From Fontibacterium subtropicum (lineage in GTDB: Bacteria > Pseudomonadota > Alphaproteobacteria > Pelagibacterales > Pelagibacteraceae): DNA of 39,221 bases. The stretch is from the NCBI GenBank assembly GCA_965235415.1, contig CBDDXD010000006.1:1-39221 (forward strand), written 5' to 3'. This document shows, in pieces, positions 26,751 to 36,033 of this stretch. The position numbers and the translations under genes are program-made. Below the pieces are notes generated by a model. That model did no database searches. It was not told the DNA's origin and saw only the letters and a list, made by a program, of their open reading frames with translations. Numbering within the stretch: the first letter of the stretch is position 1; each line of letters starts with the position of its first letter.

Positions 26751-27433
26751 AAAACAAAGTAGATCGATTACGTGTTGCAATTGATGGACCAGCGGCTTCT
26801 GGCAAAAACACTTTAGCTAAACAAATTGCAAAAAAATACAAACTCCTTCATTTAGACTCTGGAAAACTTTATAGATACTTTGCTTTACAAGTTTATCAGA
26901 GCAAAGATCAAAAGGTTAATTATACAAAATTAAAACAAGCACTTAAGAAATTAACTCTTAAAAAGTTAAAAGATAAAAGACTAACAACAGAACCGGTTAC
27001 AAAAATTGCATCTATTATCTCAAAAAAGAAAAGAATAAGACAAATGCTGAAAAAAGTTCAGCATGACCTTGCTTATAATCCACCAAAAAAATTTAAAGGC
27101 TCTATTTTAGATGGACGAGATATAGGAACGGTGATTATTCCAGATGCCCATGTGAAAGTTTATCTAACAGCAAGTTTAAATGTGAGAGCGGTGCGTAGAT
27201 TTAAAGAGTATAAAAAATTAGGAATTAAGACGACGTTAAGCAAAGTGAAGAGTGATATTAAAAGAAGAGATTATGAAGACACTCATCGTAAGATTTCTAG
27301 CTTAAAACCAGCAAAAGATGCTGTATTGCTAGATAGTTCTTTTTATAATACAAAAGCCGCCTTTGTCGAAATAGACGAAGTGATAAGGAATAAAATTAAA
27401 CTACTGAATGCAACAAAACATAAAAGCCTATAA
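26747..27433 (+). CDS. cmk: Cytidylate kinase
   Basis: CMP/dCMP kinase, an essential step of pyrimidine nucleotide synthesis. The P-loop is GPAASGKNT, where Asn replaces the more usual Gly or Ser after GK, and the substrate motifs LDSGKLYRYFAL, ILDGRDIGTVI and RDYEDTHR are present. TTG is the only plausible start, since no ATG precedes the P-loop, and it overlaps the aroA stop. The 3' end overlaps rpsA by 26 nt. Order aroA-cmk-rpsA-ihfB is the common proteobacterial arrangement. Confidence 0.94.
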   Translation: MKNKVDRLRVAIDGPAASGKNTLAKQIAKKYKLLHLDSGKLYRYFALQVYQSKDQKVNYTKLKQALKKLTLKKLKDKRLTTEPVTKIASIISKKKRIRQMLKKVQHDLAYNPPKKFKGSILDGRDIGTVIIPDAHVKVYLTASLNVRAVRRFKEYKKLGIKTTLSKVKSDIKRRDYEDTHRKISSLKPAKDAVLLDSSFYNTKAAFVEIDEVIRNKIKLLNATKHKSL

Positions 27434-29138
27434 CGAAGACTCATCGAGCAACGAATTCGCATCATTACTTCAGCAAGATCTAGATAAAAGAGTTACCGCA
27501 GAAAGTTCATTAGTGAACGGTATCGTCTCAAGAATTGAAGAAAAAATTGTACTCATCGATGTTGGCTTAAAATCTGAGGGTGTAATTAATAAGAGTGAGC
27601 TTACTAGTGAAGAACTTGAAACATTAAAAGTTGGAGACGAGCTTGAAGTATTTATTGAACGATTAGAGTCTAAACACGGTGAAGTTATTTTATCTCGTGA
27701 AAAAGCAAAACGAGTAAAATCTTGGAACAGAATTCAAAAAGCATTTGACGATCAAACAAAAGTTACTGGTACAATTAAAAGTAGTGTTAAGGGCGGATTT
27801 GCCTGCGAGATATTTGGAATTCAAGCATTCGTTCCATCCTCACAACTTGCAGATTCTCCTATTCGAAATCCAAACGACTTTATTAATAAACCGCTAGAAT
27901 TTTTAATCATCAAGATCGACAATATTAGAATGAACGTGATCGCATCACGAAGAGTTTTATTAGAAGAGTCTAAAAATATGAGCAAGGATGAAGTACTTGC
28001 TAAATTTAAAGTGGGTGATGTGGTTAAAGGAAAAATTAAAGCTATCCAATCATATGGTGCATTCGTATCCGTTGAGTCTTTAGATTGTCTACTCCACACA
28101 TCAGAGATTTCTCATCTTAGAGTTTCATCTCCTGAGGAAATTTTCACAGTAGGTGAAGAAGTAACAGCGCAGATTTTAGAAATAGATAATACACAAAAAA
28201 GAATGTCGCTTTCAATCAAAGCGATGACGCCTGATCCATATATTGGTATTGAAAATAAATATAAAGTGGGTGAAGTTTATGAAGTTAAAATTTCTAAGTT
28301 AACGGACTTTGGTGCATTCGCGGAATTAGATGCAGGAATTGCAGGATTAATTCACACCTCTGAAATCAAACACTTAAATAAAAACGTAAATCCTCGAACA
28401 GTATTTAAAGTGGGCGATGTTGTTAAAGTTAAATTAAAAGAGTTAGATTTAGAGAAAAAGAAACTGGTTCTGTCTTATAAAGATACTCAAGAAAATCCAA
28501 TTGAAGATTTCAAAAAACGTTATCCAATTAATTCAGTCGTTGAAGCGAAAATTGTAAATAAAAAAGAATTTGGTATTTTCTTAAATACTGGAGATTCTGA
28601 AATTGATGTCTTCATTCATTATAAACAATTAGATTATTCTGAGAGTTCAGAGGCTTTAAATAATTACAAAAAAGGTGACACTGTAAAGTTTAAAATCATT
28701 GATATTAAAGATGATAAAGTAAATGGATCAGTTAGAGCTCTGTTAGATGATCCGTTTGATGTATTTAAAGGTAAGAAAAAAGGTGACATTGTTACTGCAA
28801 AAGTTGCTGAAATCTTAGACTCTTATATTAGAGTGAATGTGGGTGAGAAACGTTTCCCAGTCATTATTAAAAGAGCAGAAATTGCAGTTGAAAAGGCAGA
28901 TCAGAGAACAAATCGTTTTGCAGTGGGTGATGCTTTAGATGCAATGATTGTGCACTTAGATGAAAAAGAAAGAAAAGTAGAATTATCTGTTAAAAAATTA
29001 GAAGAACAACAAACAAAAGAAGCGATTAAGAAATACAAAAACGTCGACTCTGGTGCTGCCCTTGCAGATATCCTAGGACCTGCCCTTACTGCTGAGAAAA
29101 AGCCTAAAAAGTCTAAAAAAGATAAAGTAGAAGAATAA
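27408..29138 (+). CDS. rpsA: 30S ribosomal protein S1
   Basis: Ribosomal protein S1 binds mRNA on the small subunit and aids initiation. The 576 residues contain six S1/OB-fold repeats; clear repeat cores are GIVSRIEEKIVLIDVGLKSEG, KGKIKAIQSYGAFVSVESLD and KISKLTDFGAFAELDAGIAG. A lysine-rich tail ends the protein. The ATG lies inside the cmk 3' end, and no later Met precedes the first repeat, so the 26-nt overlap seems real and implies translational coupling. Confidence 0.96.
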   Translation: MQQNIKAYNEDSSSNEFASLLQQDLDKRVTAESSLVNGIVSRIEEKIVLIDVGLKSEGVINKSELTSEELETLKVGDELEVFIERLESKHGEVILSREKAKRVKSWNRIQKAFDDQTKVTGTIKSSVKGGFACEIFGIQAFVPSSQLADSPIRNPNDFINKPLEFLIIKIDNIRMNVIASRRVLLEESKNMSKDEVLAKFKVGDVVKGKIKAIQSYGAFVSVESLDCLLHTSEISHLRVSSPEEIFTVGEEVTAQILEIDNTQKRMSLSIKAMTPDPYIGIENKYKVGEVYEVKISKLTDFGAFAELDAGIAGLIHTSEIKHLNKNVNPRTVFKVGDVVKVKLKELDLEKKKLVLSYKDTQENPIEDFKKRYPINSVVEAKIVNKKEFGIFLNTGDSEIDVFIHYKQLDYSESSEALNNYKKGDTVKFKIIDIKDDKVNGSVRALLDDPFDVFKGKKKGDIVTAKVAEILDSYIRVNVGEKRFPVIIKRAEIAVEKADQRTNRFAVGDALDAMIVHLDEKERKVELSVKKLEEQQTKEAIKKYKNVDSGAALADILGPALTAEKKPKKSKKDKVEE

Positions 29139-29195
29139 TCTCCACAACTATAAAAAGATTGTAAGTTCAATCACTTACCCATAAAAATAGGGTTA

Positions 29196-29531
29196 ATGAA
29201 AAGATCTACCCTCATTCAAGATCTAGCCATCCGATACAAATATCTAAATCATGCTCAAGTGGAGCGAATGGTTGAATTGGTATTTAAACATTTAGGCAAC
29301 CAACTTGCACAAGGTCAAAGAATAGAACTTAGATCCATGGGATCTTGGCATGTTAAAACTAGAAAACCTAGAGAAGCAAGAAACCCTAGAACTGGCGAGA
29401 AAGTTCAAGTTGGAATAAAGAAAAGTATCGCATTTAGAATGGCAAAGGATTTAAAATTTAGAATTAACTCAAATCGTACACCTGAAGAAATAGATAAAAT
29501 AATTGAAGATATGTACGACGGAAAAATTTAA
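29196..29531 (+). CDS. ihfB: Integration host factor subunit beta
   Basis: A 111-residue HU/IHF family DNA-bending protein. The arm motif REARNPRTGEKVQV and the core IELRSMGSWHVKTRKPR match IHF-beta, and placement just after rpsA is the usual site of ihfB. Trp in GSW replaces the common Phe of GFGSF. A short tail (NRTPEEIDKIIEDMYDGKI) extends past the usual end. The stop shares one base with the pyrF ATG (TAATG). Confidence 0.93.
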   Translation: MKRSTLIQDLAIRYKYLNHAQVERMVELVFKHLGNQLAQGQRIELRSMGSWHVKTRKPREARNPRTGEKVQVGIKKSIAFRMAKDLKFRINSNRTPEEIDKIIEDMYDGKI

Positions 29532-30218
29532 TGAAAAAACAACCCATCTTTGTTGCGGTTGATACAAACAACCACAAGCGTGCAAGTGAAATTATTAACG
29601 CAACTAAAAATTATATTTATGGTGCTAAATTCGGCCTTGAGTTTTTCTGCTCTAAAGGTGGCCGTGAGGCTGTAAAAAAATTTAAAAATAAAAATGTAAA
29701 AATATTTCTAGATTTAAAATTGAAAGATATTCCAAACACTGTTTATAAAGCAATCAAAAGCTTAAGAGATATAAGTCCTGATTATCTAACCATTCATGCA
29801 AGTGGCGGATTAGAAATGATGAAGGCTGCAAAAAAAGCGCAATCTGAGACTAATAAAAAAATGAAAATATTGGCAGTGACTATTTTAACGTCACTCACTA
29901 ATAAAGATTTAAAACAAATGGGATCAAACACACCTATTCAAACACAAGTACAAAAACTTGCACAAACTGCAAGACTTGCAAAAATTCATGGTATTGTCTG
30001 TTCCGCTCATGAAATCAACAAAGGTTAAAAAAGTTTCAAAAAATTTTGAAATAGTAGTGCCTGGAATTCGAATATCTAATAAAGTCCAAGATCAAAAACG
30101 TGTGATGAGCCCAAAACAAGCGCTAAAACTTGGTGCAACCCATCTAGTCATTGGTAGGGACATTACTAAAGGAAATCCTAAAACTAACATTAAAAAAGTT
30201 TTAAACGCTTTAATTTAA
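29531..30218 (+). CDS. pyrF: Orotidine 5'-phosphate decarboxylase, one frameshift
   Basis: PyrF decarboxylates OMP to UMP. The catalytic lysine motif is DLKLKDIPNT, with D61, K63 and D66. The C-terminal phosphate-binding part, VVPGIR then THLVIGRDITKG, lies in another frame. The break is at the GG of 30023-30024: removing one G joins CSAHEINK to VKKVSKNFEIVVPGIR, the normal family sequence. Repaired length is about 229 residues, normal. A probable sequencing error in a gene that overlaps ihfB by one base and abuts trpF. Confidence 0.93.
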
Positions 30219-30828
30219 ATGCAAACAATAGTTAAGATTTGTGGCATGACCGATGCTGCAAGCATCCAAACTGCCATTGATCATAAGGTGGATTATTTAG
30301 GCTTTGTCTTTTATGAAAAATCACCAAGAAACTTAACTCCAAAACAAGCAACTAAACTTACAAAAAATATTCCAAGTCACATCAATAAAGTTGCGGTAAT
30401 CGTAAATGAAACTAATCAATTTATTGAATATATTCAAAAAGATTTTGATTATCTTCAGCTACATGGAGATGAGGATTTGAAAAGAGTTAAAGAGTTAAAA
30501 AAAAAATATAATAAAAAGATTATCAAAGCCATTAAAGTCACCGATGAAAGTAGTGCAAAAACATTTAAAGAATTTGAAGATGAAGTGGATATGTTTCTAT
30601 TTGATAGTCCGGCTATGGAGAAAAGTGCAAAATTTGACTGGCAAGATTTTAAAAAATCTTAAAATAACAAAACCTTATTTAGTTGCAGGTTCAATTAATA
30701 TTAATAATGTGGACGAGGTTTTAAAGTATAAACCTTATGGTATTGATATTTCAGGAGGAGTTGAAAAAAGTAGAGGAATTAAAAGTAATAAAAAAATTAT
30801 TGAATTTTTAGATAAAGTTAAATCATGA
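30219..30828 (+). CDS. trpF: Phosphoribosylanthranilate isomerase (TrpF), one frameshift and an altered loop
   Basis: TrpF-family (beta/alpha)8 barrel. The catalytic cysteine is C8 in KICGMT and the catalytic Asp is D129 in MFLFDS. The frame breaks at the A6 run 30651-30656: with five A's, FDWQDF continues into KNLKITKPYLVAGSININNV and on to GIDISGGVEKSRGIKS, the phosphate site. The usual GGTGxxFDW loop is here PAMEKSAKFDW, so the glycine-rich segment is missing. The two catalytic residues remain. It overlaps trpB by 4 nt (ATGA). Either a divergent but active TrpF or one adapted to the unusual trpBA pair next door. Confidence 0.87.
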
Positions 30829-32063
30829 TTAGAATACAAAAGAGAAAACCCATCATCGATCAGCACGATAAAAACTATTTATATGCTGGTAAATTTGGTG
30901 GAAACTTTGTTCCAGAAACCCTTAAAAAACCCATTGAAGATCTTACCAAGCTTTTTAACAAACTTAGAAAAGATAAAAAATTTATTAAAGAACGGGATTA
31001 TTATTTTAAAAATTACGTAGGCACACCTACTTCATTTATAAAACTTTACAACACATCCCATCAATTAGGCGGCGCACAGATTTATGCAAAGGTTGTAAGC
31101 GAAGCTAATGGTGGAGCACATAAAATTTATAACGCCATCGTTCATGCATTAATTTGTAAGCACGCAGGTAAAAAATATATCATTGGTGACACTGGCGCAG
31201 GATATGCTGGAAAAATGCTTTCCATGGCTGCAAAAAAATTTGGTCTAAAATGTAAAATATTTATGGGCACCAAAGATATGGCAAGGCAAAAACCAAATTG
31301 TGATGCCATTCGTGCAAATGGTGCTGAAATAATTCCAGTAGATTCTGGCAGTAAAACATTGGTGGATGCTGTTTCAGAATGTATGCGCTACTGGGTTTCA
31401 AATTGTGACACTACGCACATGTGTGTTGGCTCAACGGTTGGACCAAATATATTCGTTAAAATTTGCGCTTGGAGTACGGCTCAAATTTCAAGGGAACTTA
31501 TTGTTCAGTTAAAAGAAGAATTTGGAAAAATTCCAAAGAAATTGAAATTAATTAATTGTGTAGGCGGTGGCTCTTCTGCAATTGGCTTTTGGAATTCCTT
31601 TATGGATTACAATAAAAAACAAGTTGAATTTATTGGAGTTGAAGCAGGCGGACCTAAGAATAGTAAACTGCATGCTGCACCTTTAACTAATAAATCTAAG
31701 ATTGGAATTTTACATGGCGCTGCGCAATATGTAGTGCAAGATAAAGAAGGACAAATTAGTGAAACTGCATCCATTAGTGCAGGCCTTGATTATCCTGGCG
31801 TGTCTCCTCTGCATTGTTTTTTAAAAGATGCAAAAAGAGCAAGATACACTGCTGTCTCAGATGAAGAGGCATTAGCTGCTTATCAACTCATTGCAAAGAA
31901 TGAAAAAATAAGACCAAGCTTAGAACCATCACACGCCTTTGCTGTGGCTATCAAACTTGCGCCAAAGTTAAGTGAAGATACCATCATCGTTGTAAACTCT
32001 TGCGGTGATGCAAAAAAAGATGAATTAATTTTAACAAAGCGACTAGGAAAAGATCATGATTAA
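30825..32063 (+). CDS. trpB: Tryptophan synthase beta-like protein (divergent TrpB)
   Basis: A 412-residue fold-type II PLP enzyme in the trpB position. Family identity is clear from FGGNFVPETL, IYNAIVHALI, PVDSGSKTLVDAV and SISAGLDYPGVSP. The PLP lysine is kept (K100, GGAHK), but other hallmark positions differ. LKREDLNHTGAHK is YAKVVSEANGGAHK. ETGAGQHG is DTGAGYAG, so the catalytic Glu is Asp122 and Gln-His are lost. GGGSNAIG is GGGSSAIG. The GPHPYP segment is GPNIFV. SGRGDKD is CGDAKKD at 393-399. The reading frame is intact with no sign of decay. It overlaps trpF by 4 nt and trpA by 8 nt. It may still make tryptophan, or catalyse a different beta-replacement. Confidence 0.85.
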   Translation: MIRIQKRKPIIDQHDKNYLYAGKFGGNFVPETLKKPIEDLTKLFNKLRKDKKFIKERDYYFKNYVGTPTSFIKLYNTSHQLGGAQIYAKVVSEANGGAHKIYNAIVHALICKHAGKKYIIGDTGAGYAGKMLSMAAKKFGLKCKIFMGTKDMARQKPNCDAIRANGAEIIPVDSGSKTLVDAVSECMRYWVSNCDTTHMCVGSTVGPNIFVKICAWSTAQISRELIVQLKEEFGKIPKKLKLINCVGGGSSAIGFWNSFMDYNKKQVEFIGVEAGGPKNSKLHAAPLTNKSKIGILHGAAQYVVQDKEGQISETASISAGLDYPGVSPLHCFLKDAKRARYTAVSDEEALAAYQLIAKNEKIRPSLEPSHAFAVAIKLAPKLSEDTIIVVNSCGDAKKDELILTKRLGKDHD

Positions 32064-32856
32064 CGAAAATATCACCCTAGCCTTTGAAAATTGTAAATTA
32101 GAAAAAAGACCTGCTCTACTCACTTACATTGTTGCAGGTGATAGTAATAAAAAAATGACATTGGATATTTTAAAAGCAATTTCACCTTACGTTGATATTT
32201 GCGAAATTGGCATGCCCCACAACACATCCGTTGCAGATGGAAAACAAATTCAAAACAGTTCGTATCGTGCTTTAAAAAATGGAACAAAATTAAATGATGT
32301 ATTTGAAATTGTTAAAAACTTTAAAAAAGTAGAATCTGCAAAGCCTACAATCTTGATGGGCTATTTTAATCAGATCCTGCAATACGGTGAGAGTAAATTT
32401 TTAAATAAATGCAAAAACATAGGAGTAGATGGACTAATTGTGGTGGATCTACCCTTTCCAGAAAACAAAGAATTTGCAGATAAATGTAAAAAACATCACA
32501 TGAATTTTATCCAATTACTTGCTCCTACAACATCAACTGAGCGAATGAAACAGATCATCAAACACTCCCACGACATGATTTATTATATCTCCATGCTATC
32601 AACGACAGGTGGAAAATTAAAAGTAACACCGAAACAAATATTAAAAAATTATTTTAAAATAAAAAAAATTAATAAAGATAAAAATATTGTAATAGGCTTT
32701 GGAATTACGGAGAAAACTATTCAATCCTTAAAACAAGCAGATGGTTTGGTGGTGGGCAGTCAATTATGCAAAGGAATTTCTGACTCTTTAAAGAAAAAGA
32801 GAAGTCCTGTTAAAACATTAACGAATTTAGTAAAATTGCTAAAATCTAAAATATGA
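32056..32856 (+). CDS. trpA: Tryptophan synthase alpha-like protein (divergent TrpA)
   Basis: A 266-residue TIM-barrel protein in the trpA position. The acid-base pair of TrpA appears kept: E50 (CEIGMP) and D61 (VADG). Tyr is present at IYYIS. Loop 2, normally FSDPLADGP, is HNTSVADGK; it loses the Asp-Pro that contacts TrpB. The phosphate loop GVTG is STTG (182-185). LMGYFNQILQYG, GLIVVDLPFPE, LLAPTT and GFGITEKTI are normal. It overlaps trpB by 8 nt and accD by 4 nt. Changes at the very residues that signal to TrpB, beside an altered TrpB, suggest the two changed together. Confidence 0.87.
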   Translation: MINENITLAFENCKLEKRPALLTYIVAGDSNKKMTLDILKAISPYVDICEIGMPHNTSVADGKQIQNSSYRALKNGTKLNDVFEIVKNFKKVESAKPTILMGYFNQILQYGESKFLNKCKNIGVDGLIVVDLPFPENKEFADKCKKHHMNFIQLLAPTTSTERMKQIIKHSHDMIYYISMLSTTGGKLKVTPKQILKNYFKIKKINKDKNIVIGFGITEKTIQSLKQADGLVVGSQLCKGISDSLKKKRSPVKTLTNLVKLLKSKI

Positions 32857-33794
32857 ACTGGATTACCGATAAATTTAAGCGCTTTAAGCCTAAAATAAAA
32901 AATCTATTTCGCGTTAAAATCGGCCCTGAGGGAAAGTTATGGGAGAATTGTTCCTGTGGCGCGGTCTTATACAAACAGGATTTAAAGGATGATTTATATG
33001 TTTGTAACAAATGTAACAAACATCACCGCATCGAACCAAAAGAGCGATTTCAACTATTTTTTGATGAGGGACAATATCAAGAAATCTCCCCTATGCTTCC
33101 TGCAATCGATGATCCTTTATTATTTACAGATTCTAAAACTTACGGACTTCGATTAAGACAAGCTCGTGAAGATACAGGTCAACATGACTCGGTAATGCTT
33201 GCAACGGGAAAAGTTAATAATGTTTACCTTGTTGCAGGTGCGATGAATTTTAATTTTATGGGCGGATCCGTTGGACGAGCTGCAGGAGAAGCATTTGTTG
33301 CTGGAGCTGAATTTGCTTACACCAACAAACTTGCCTACGTTTTCTTTTCTTGTTCAGGTGGAATGCGAATGCAAGAATCTAATTTATCATTAATGCAAAT
33401 GCCAAGAATGATTGCAGCTATCAATTCATTAAAACAAGAAAAACTTCCCTTCATCTCCGTTTGTTTAGATCCAACCACAGGCGGAACCACAGCATCCGTT
33501 GCACTACTTGGTGATATTAATATTGCAGAACCAAAAGCGCTCATTGCCTTTGCAGGAGCTAGAGTTATTAAAGAGACAGTTCGAGAAGAGTTGCCAGCTG
33601 AATTTCAAACGGCAGAATATTTAAAAGATAAAGGTCAAATTGATTTAGTGGTGCAAAGAAAAGATTTACCAAAAGTGATAAGTACTTTAATATTACAACT
33701 TACAAATAAAAATAAGGTCTTCTTAAGTGACTCAAGCCTCATCACCGATCAACAACAAAGCCCTCTTGGATCGATTACTCAGCCTCCATCCTAA
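32853..33794 (+). CDS. accD: Acetyl-CoA carboxylase carboxyltransferase subunit beta
   Basis: AccD forms the transcarboxylase half of acetyl-CoA carboxylase with AccA and starts fatty-acid synthesis. The N-terminal zinc ribbon is CSCGAVLYKQDLKDDLYVCNKC, and the crotonase-like core has GGSVGRAAGEAF, SCSGGMRMQES and PTTGGTTASVALLGD. At 313 residues it is a little long. The last 22 or so residues overlap the folC start by 68 nt and look unlike a conserved end, so a lost base near 33710-33725 could have hidden an earlier stop. It follows trpA by a 4-nt overlap. Confidence 0.94.
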   Translation: MNWITDKFKRFKPKIKNLFRVKIGPEGKLWENCSCGAVLYKQDLKDDLYVCNKCNKHHRIEPKERFQLFFDEGQYQEISPMLPAIDDPLLFTDSKTYGLRLRQAREDTGQHDSVMLATGKVNNVYLVAGAMNFNFMGGSVGRAAGEAFVAGAEFAYTNKLAYVFFSCSGGMRMQESNLSLMQMPRMIAAINSLKQEKLPFISVCLDPTTGGTTASVALLGDINIAEPKALIAFAGARVIKETVREELPAEFQTAEYLKDKGQIDLVVQRKDLPKVISTLILQLTNKNKVFLSDSSLITDQQQSPLGSITQPPS

Positions 33795-35026
33795 AAAAAT
33801 AGACCTATCTTTAGATAGAATTAAAGTTCTTTTACAAAAATTAAACAACCCGCAAGATGAATTAAAAAATGTCATCAATTGTGTGGGCACCAAAGGAAAA
33901 GGATCCACATGTGCATTTCTAAAATCCATCCTCGAGCACCACAATAAAACAGTAAATCTTTACGTCTCTCCGCATCTGCAAAGATTTAATGAGCGGATAA
34001 TCTTAAAAGATAAAGAAATTAGCGATGAATTTCTTAATGAAGTCTTAACAACCACAATGAAAGCAATAGAAAAACATCAGTTATCTGTGACCTTTTTTGA
34101 GGCAACGACTACTGCAACTTATTTAGCATTTAAAAATAAACCTGCAGATTACACCATACTGGAATGCGGACTTGGCGGACGCCTTGATACAACGGCGGTA
34201 ATTAATAAGCCAATAGCTCAAATAATAACTCCAATCAGTTATGATCATATGGAGTTTTTAGGAAATACTTTAGAGAAAATTACAGCTGAAAAATGTGGAA
34301 TTTTAAAACAACAAACACAAATTATAATATCAAAACAATCTTCATCCGTTTTAAAGCAGATTGATAAAGAAACTGAAAATAATAATTCGCCAAGATTTAT
34401 ATTTGGTGAAGATTTTCAAGTGAGCAAAGAAAATGGCAGATTTATTTACCAAGATGATCAATCTTTATTTGATTTAGATTTACCAAATCTACAAGGCGAT
34501 CATCAACTCATTAATGCAGGCACCGCCATTGCAGCAGCACAAAAGATATTAAAAAAACTTGATACTAATAAACTTAATCAAGCACTAAAAAATGTAAAAC
34601 ATAGAGCGCGCCTTGAAAAAATAACTAAGGGAAAATTATTAGATTACATTAATCCAAACAATCAACTTTATCTAGATGGTGCCCACAATGAAGCTGCGGC
34701 AGAGGCTGTGAGTAAATTTTTAGAAACATTAAAGGGAAAAAAAATTTATATGATTTTAGGAATGTTAAATACCAAAGATGCTAAAGTGTTTTTAAAACAT
34801 TTCACTTCAACGATTACTGCAATTAAAACTATTTCCATACCACAATCAAGACAACTCACAAGATCCTAAAATTTTAGCAAAAGTTGCAAATGAATTTGGA
34901 ATTAAAGCCACCCCTTCACAAGGCATTACTGAAGCACTTCATGAAATTGCAAATGAAGATTCAAATGCAATTATCCTGATTACTGGATCGTTATATTTAA
35001 TGGGTGAAGTTTTAAATAAAAATTAA
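33727..35026 (+). CDS. folC: Folylpolyglutamate / dihydrofolate synthase FolC, one frameshift
   Basis: FolC adds glutamate to folates and to dihydropteroate. The ATP loop is GTKGKGSTCAFL, with SPHLQRFNERI and ECGLGGRLDTT following, and YLDGAHNEAA marks the Mur-ligase-like C-terminal domain. The frame breaks near 34836-34843. The third frame continues as HNQDNSQDPKILAKVANEF and ends LMGEVLNKN-stop at 35026, the normal family C-terminus. Repaired length is about 433 residues. The GTG start at 33727 lies within accD; a start a little downstream is possible. Its stop overlaps that of convergent trxA. Confidence 0.9.
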
Positions 35027-35343
35027 ATCTTAGATAAAATCCAATCTTTAATTTGCTGCTTTGAAGAAGCGCCCACTTTTGTATCTACAACTTTTCCACC
35101 TTTAAATAATAACATTGTAGGAATTCCTCTCACACCAAAACGCGTTGGCGTATTAGGTTCATCATCAATGTTGTGAACACCAAATGAAACTTTATCAGCA
35201 AGTTCAACGGACAACTCCTCAAGCATGGGAGCTATCATTTTGCAGGGGCCACACCATTCCGCAGTAAAACGTTGTAGAAAAGGTTTTTCACTTTTTAATA
35301 CGACTTGATCGAAGCTTTCATCGGTAACTTTTATGGTTGGCAT
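35023..35343 (-). CDS. trxA: Thioredoxin
   Basis: A 106-residue thioredoxin with active site WCGPCK (C31, C34) and the cis-proline loop GIPTML. ATG at 35343 (MPTIKVTDESFDQ) matches the family N-terminus; the frame stays open 18 codons further but without family resemblance. It reduces cytoplasmic disulfides and could feed methionine sulfoxide reduction, though the neighbouring MsrPQ system uses quinol electrons instead. It is convergent with folC and lies 91 nt downstream of msrQ. Confidence 0.95.
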   Translation of the reverse strand: MPTIKVTDESFDQVVLKSEKPFLQRFTAEWCGPCKMIAPMLEELSVELADKVSFGVHNIDDEPNTPTRFGVRGIPTMLLFKGGKVVDTKVGASSKQQIKDWILSKI

Positions 35344-35433
35344 AGAATCTCTTGAGTTGTTATAGGATGAACATAATAAGCATAATTTAATTGTCAACTA
35401 CAGAGCTTAGATTTTCCACTTATTTTTTAACTA

Positions 35434-36027
35434 TTATTTATTTTTTATAAATCTTTTTATCAATGGAATGCGGATAAATAGTAAGGACAAAATTATACCC
35501 GTATAAATGTACACAACTAAAAAATCTCTTTTTCCTTCCTTGTGCCAGAAGTAATGAATCACAGCTAAAATTGCGATTAAATATATGAAACGGTGCAGGA
35601 TTTTCCACTTTCCACCAAGTAAACGCATTGCTGCTTGATTTGAAGTTATTGCAAGTAAACTCATAATAAGAAGAGCAATAAATCCCATGGTAATAAATGG
35701 TCTTTTGATCACATCACTGATCATGGCTGTAAAATTAAAATCATGATCTAACCAATACCAAATGGTAAAATGCAAAAATCCATAAAAGAAAGTAAACAAA
35801 CCTAAAGTTTTTCGAAGCTGCACCCACTGAGAAAAACCAGTGATCCAACTAAGCGGACTCATAGCAAGTGTTAAACATAAAAAAGTAATTGTCCAAGTGC
35901 CCGTTGAGCGAGTGATAAATTCAATGGGGTTAGCAGTTAAATCATCCAAGTATCCTAAAACAAATAATCTTAGTAATGGAATTAACCCAAGCACAAAAAC
36001 AATGCGCTTTGCCAAATTTATATTCAT
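35434..36027 (-). CDS. msrQ: Protein-methionine-sulfoxide reductase heme-binding subunit MsrQ
   Basis: MsrQ (YedZ) is the inner-membrane heme b protein that passes electrons from the quinol pool to periplasmic MsrP. About six membrane helices are visible in 197 residues. GTWTITFLCLTLAMSPL, RKTLGLFTFFYGFLH and the heme-histidine segments (FLHFTIWYW, KILHRFIYLIAILAVIHYFW) are typical. It starts 6 nt after msrP, making the usual two-gene operon for repair of oxidised periplasmic methionines. Confidence 0.94.
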   Translation of the reverse strand: MNINLAKRIVFVLGLIPLLRLFVLGYLDDLTANPIEFITRSTGTWTITFLCLTLAMSPLSWITGFSQWVQLRKTLGLFTFFYGFLHFTIWYWLDHDFNFTAMISDVIKRPFITMGFIALLIMSLLAITSNQAAMRLLGGKWKILHRFIYLIAILAVIHYFWHKEGKRDFLVVYIYTGIILSLLFIRIPLIKRFIKNK

Positions 36028-36033
36028 TATGAA

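Noticed and set aside
27045..27063. TGCTGA-AAAAAGT-TCAGCA palindrome in cmk encoding MLKKVQHD, close to the dispersed palindromic repeats of many alphaproteobacteria (LKQVQHD peptides).
   Set aside because: The peptide aligns with the normal cytidylate kinase segment before LDGRDIGT with no insertion, and no second copy is seen in the window. Probably coincidence.
35344..35397. 18-codon N-terminal extension of thioredoxin.
   Set aside because: The conserved thioredoxin start is at MPTIKV; the extension resembles no signal peptide or domain.
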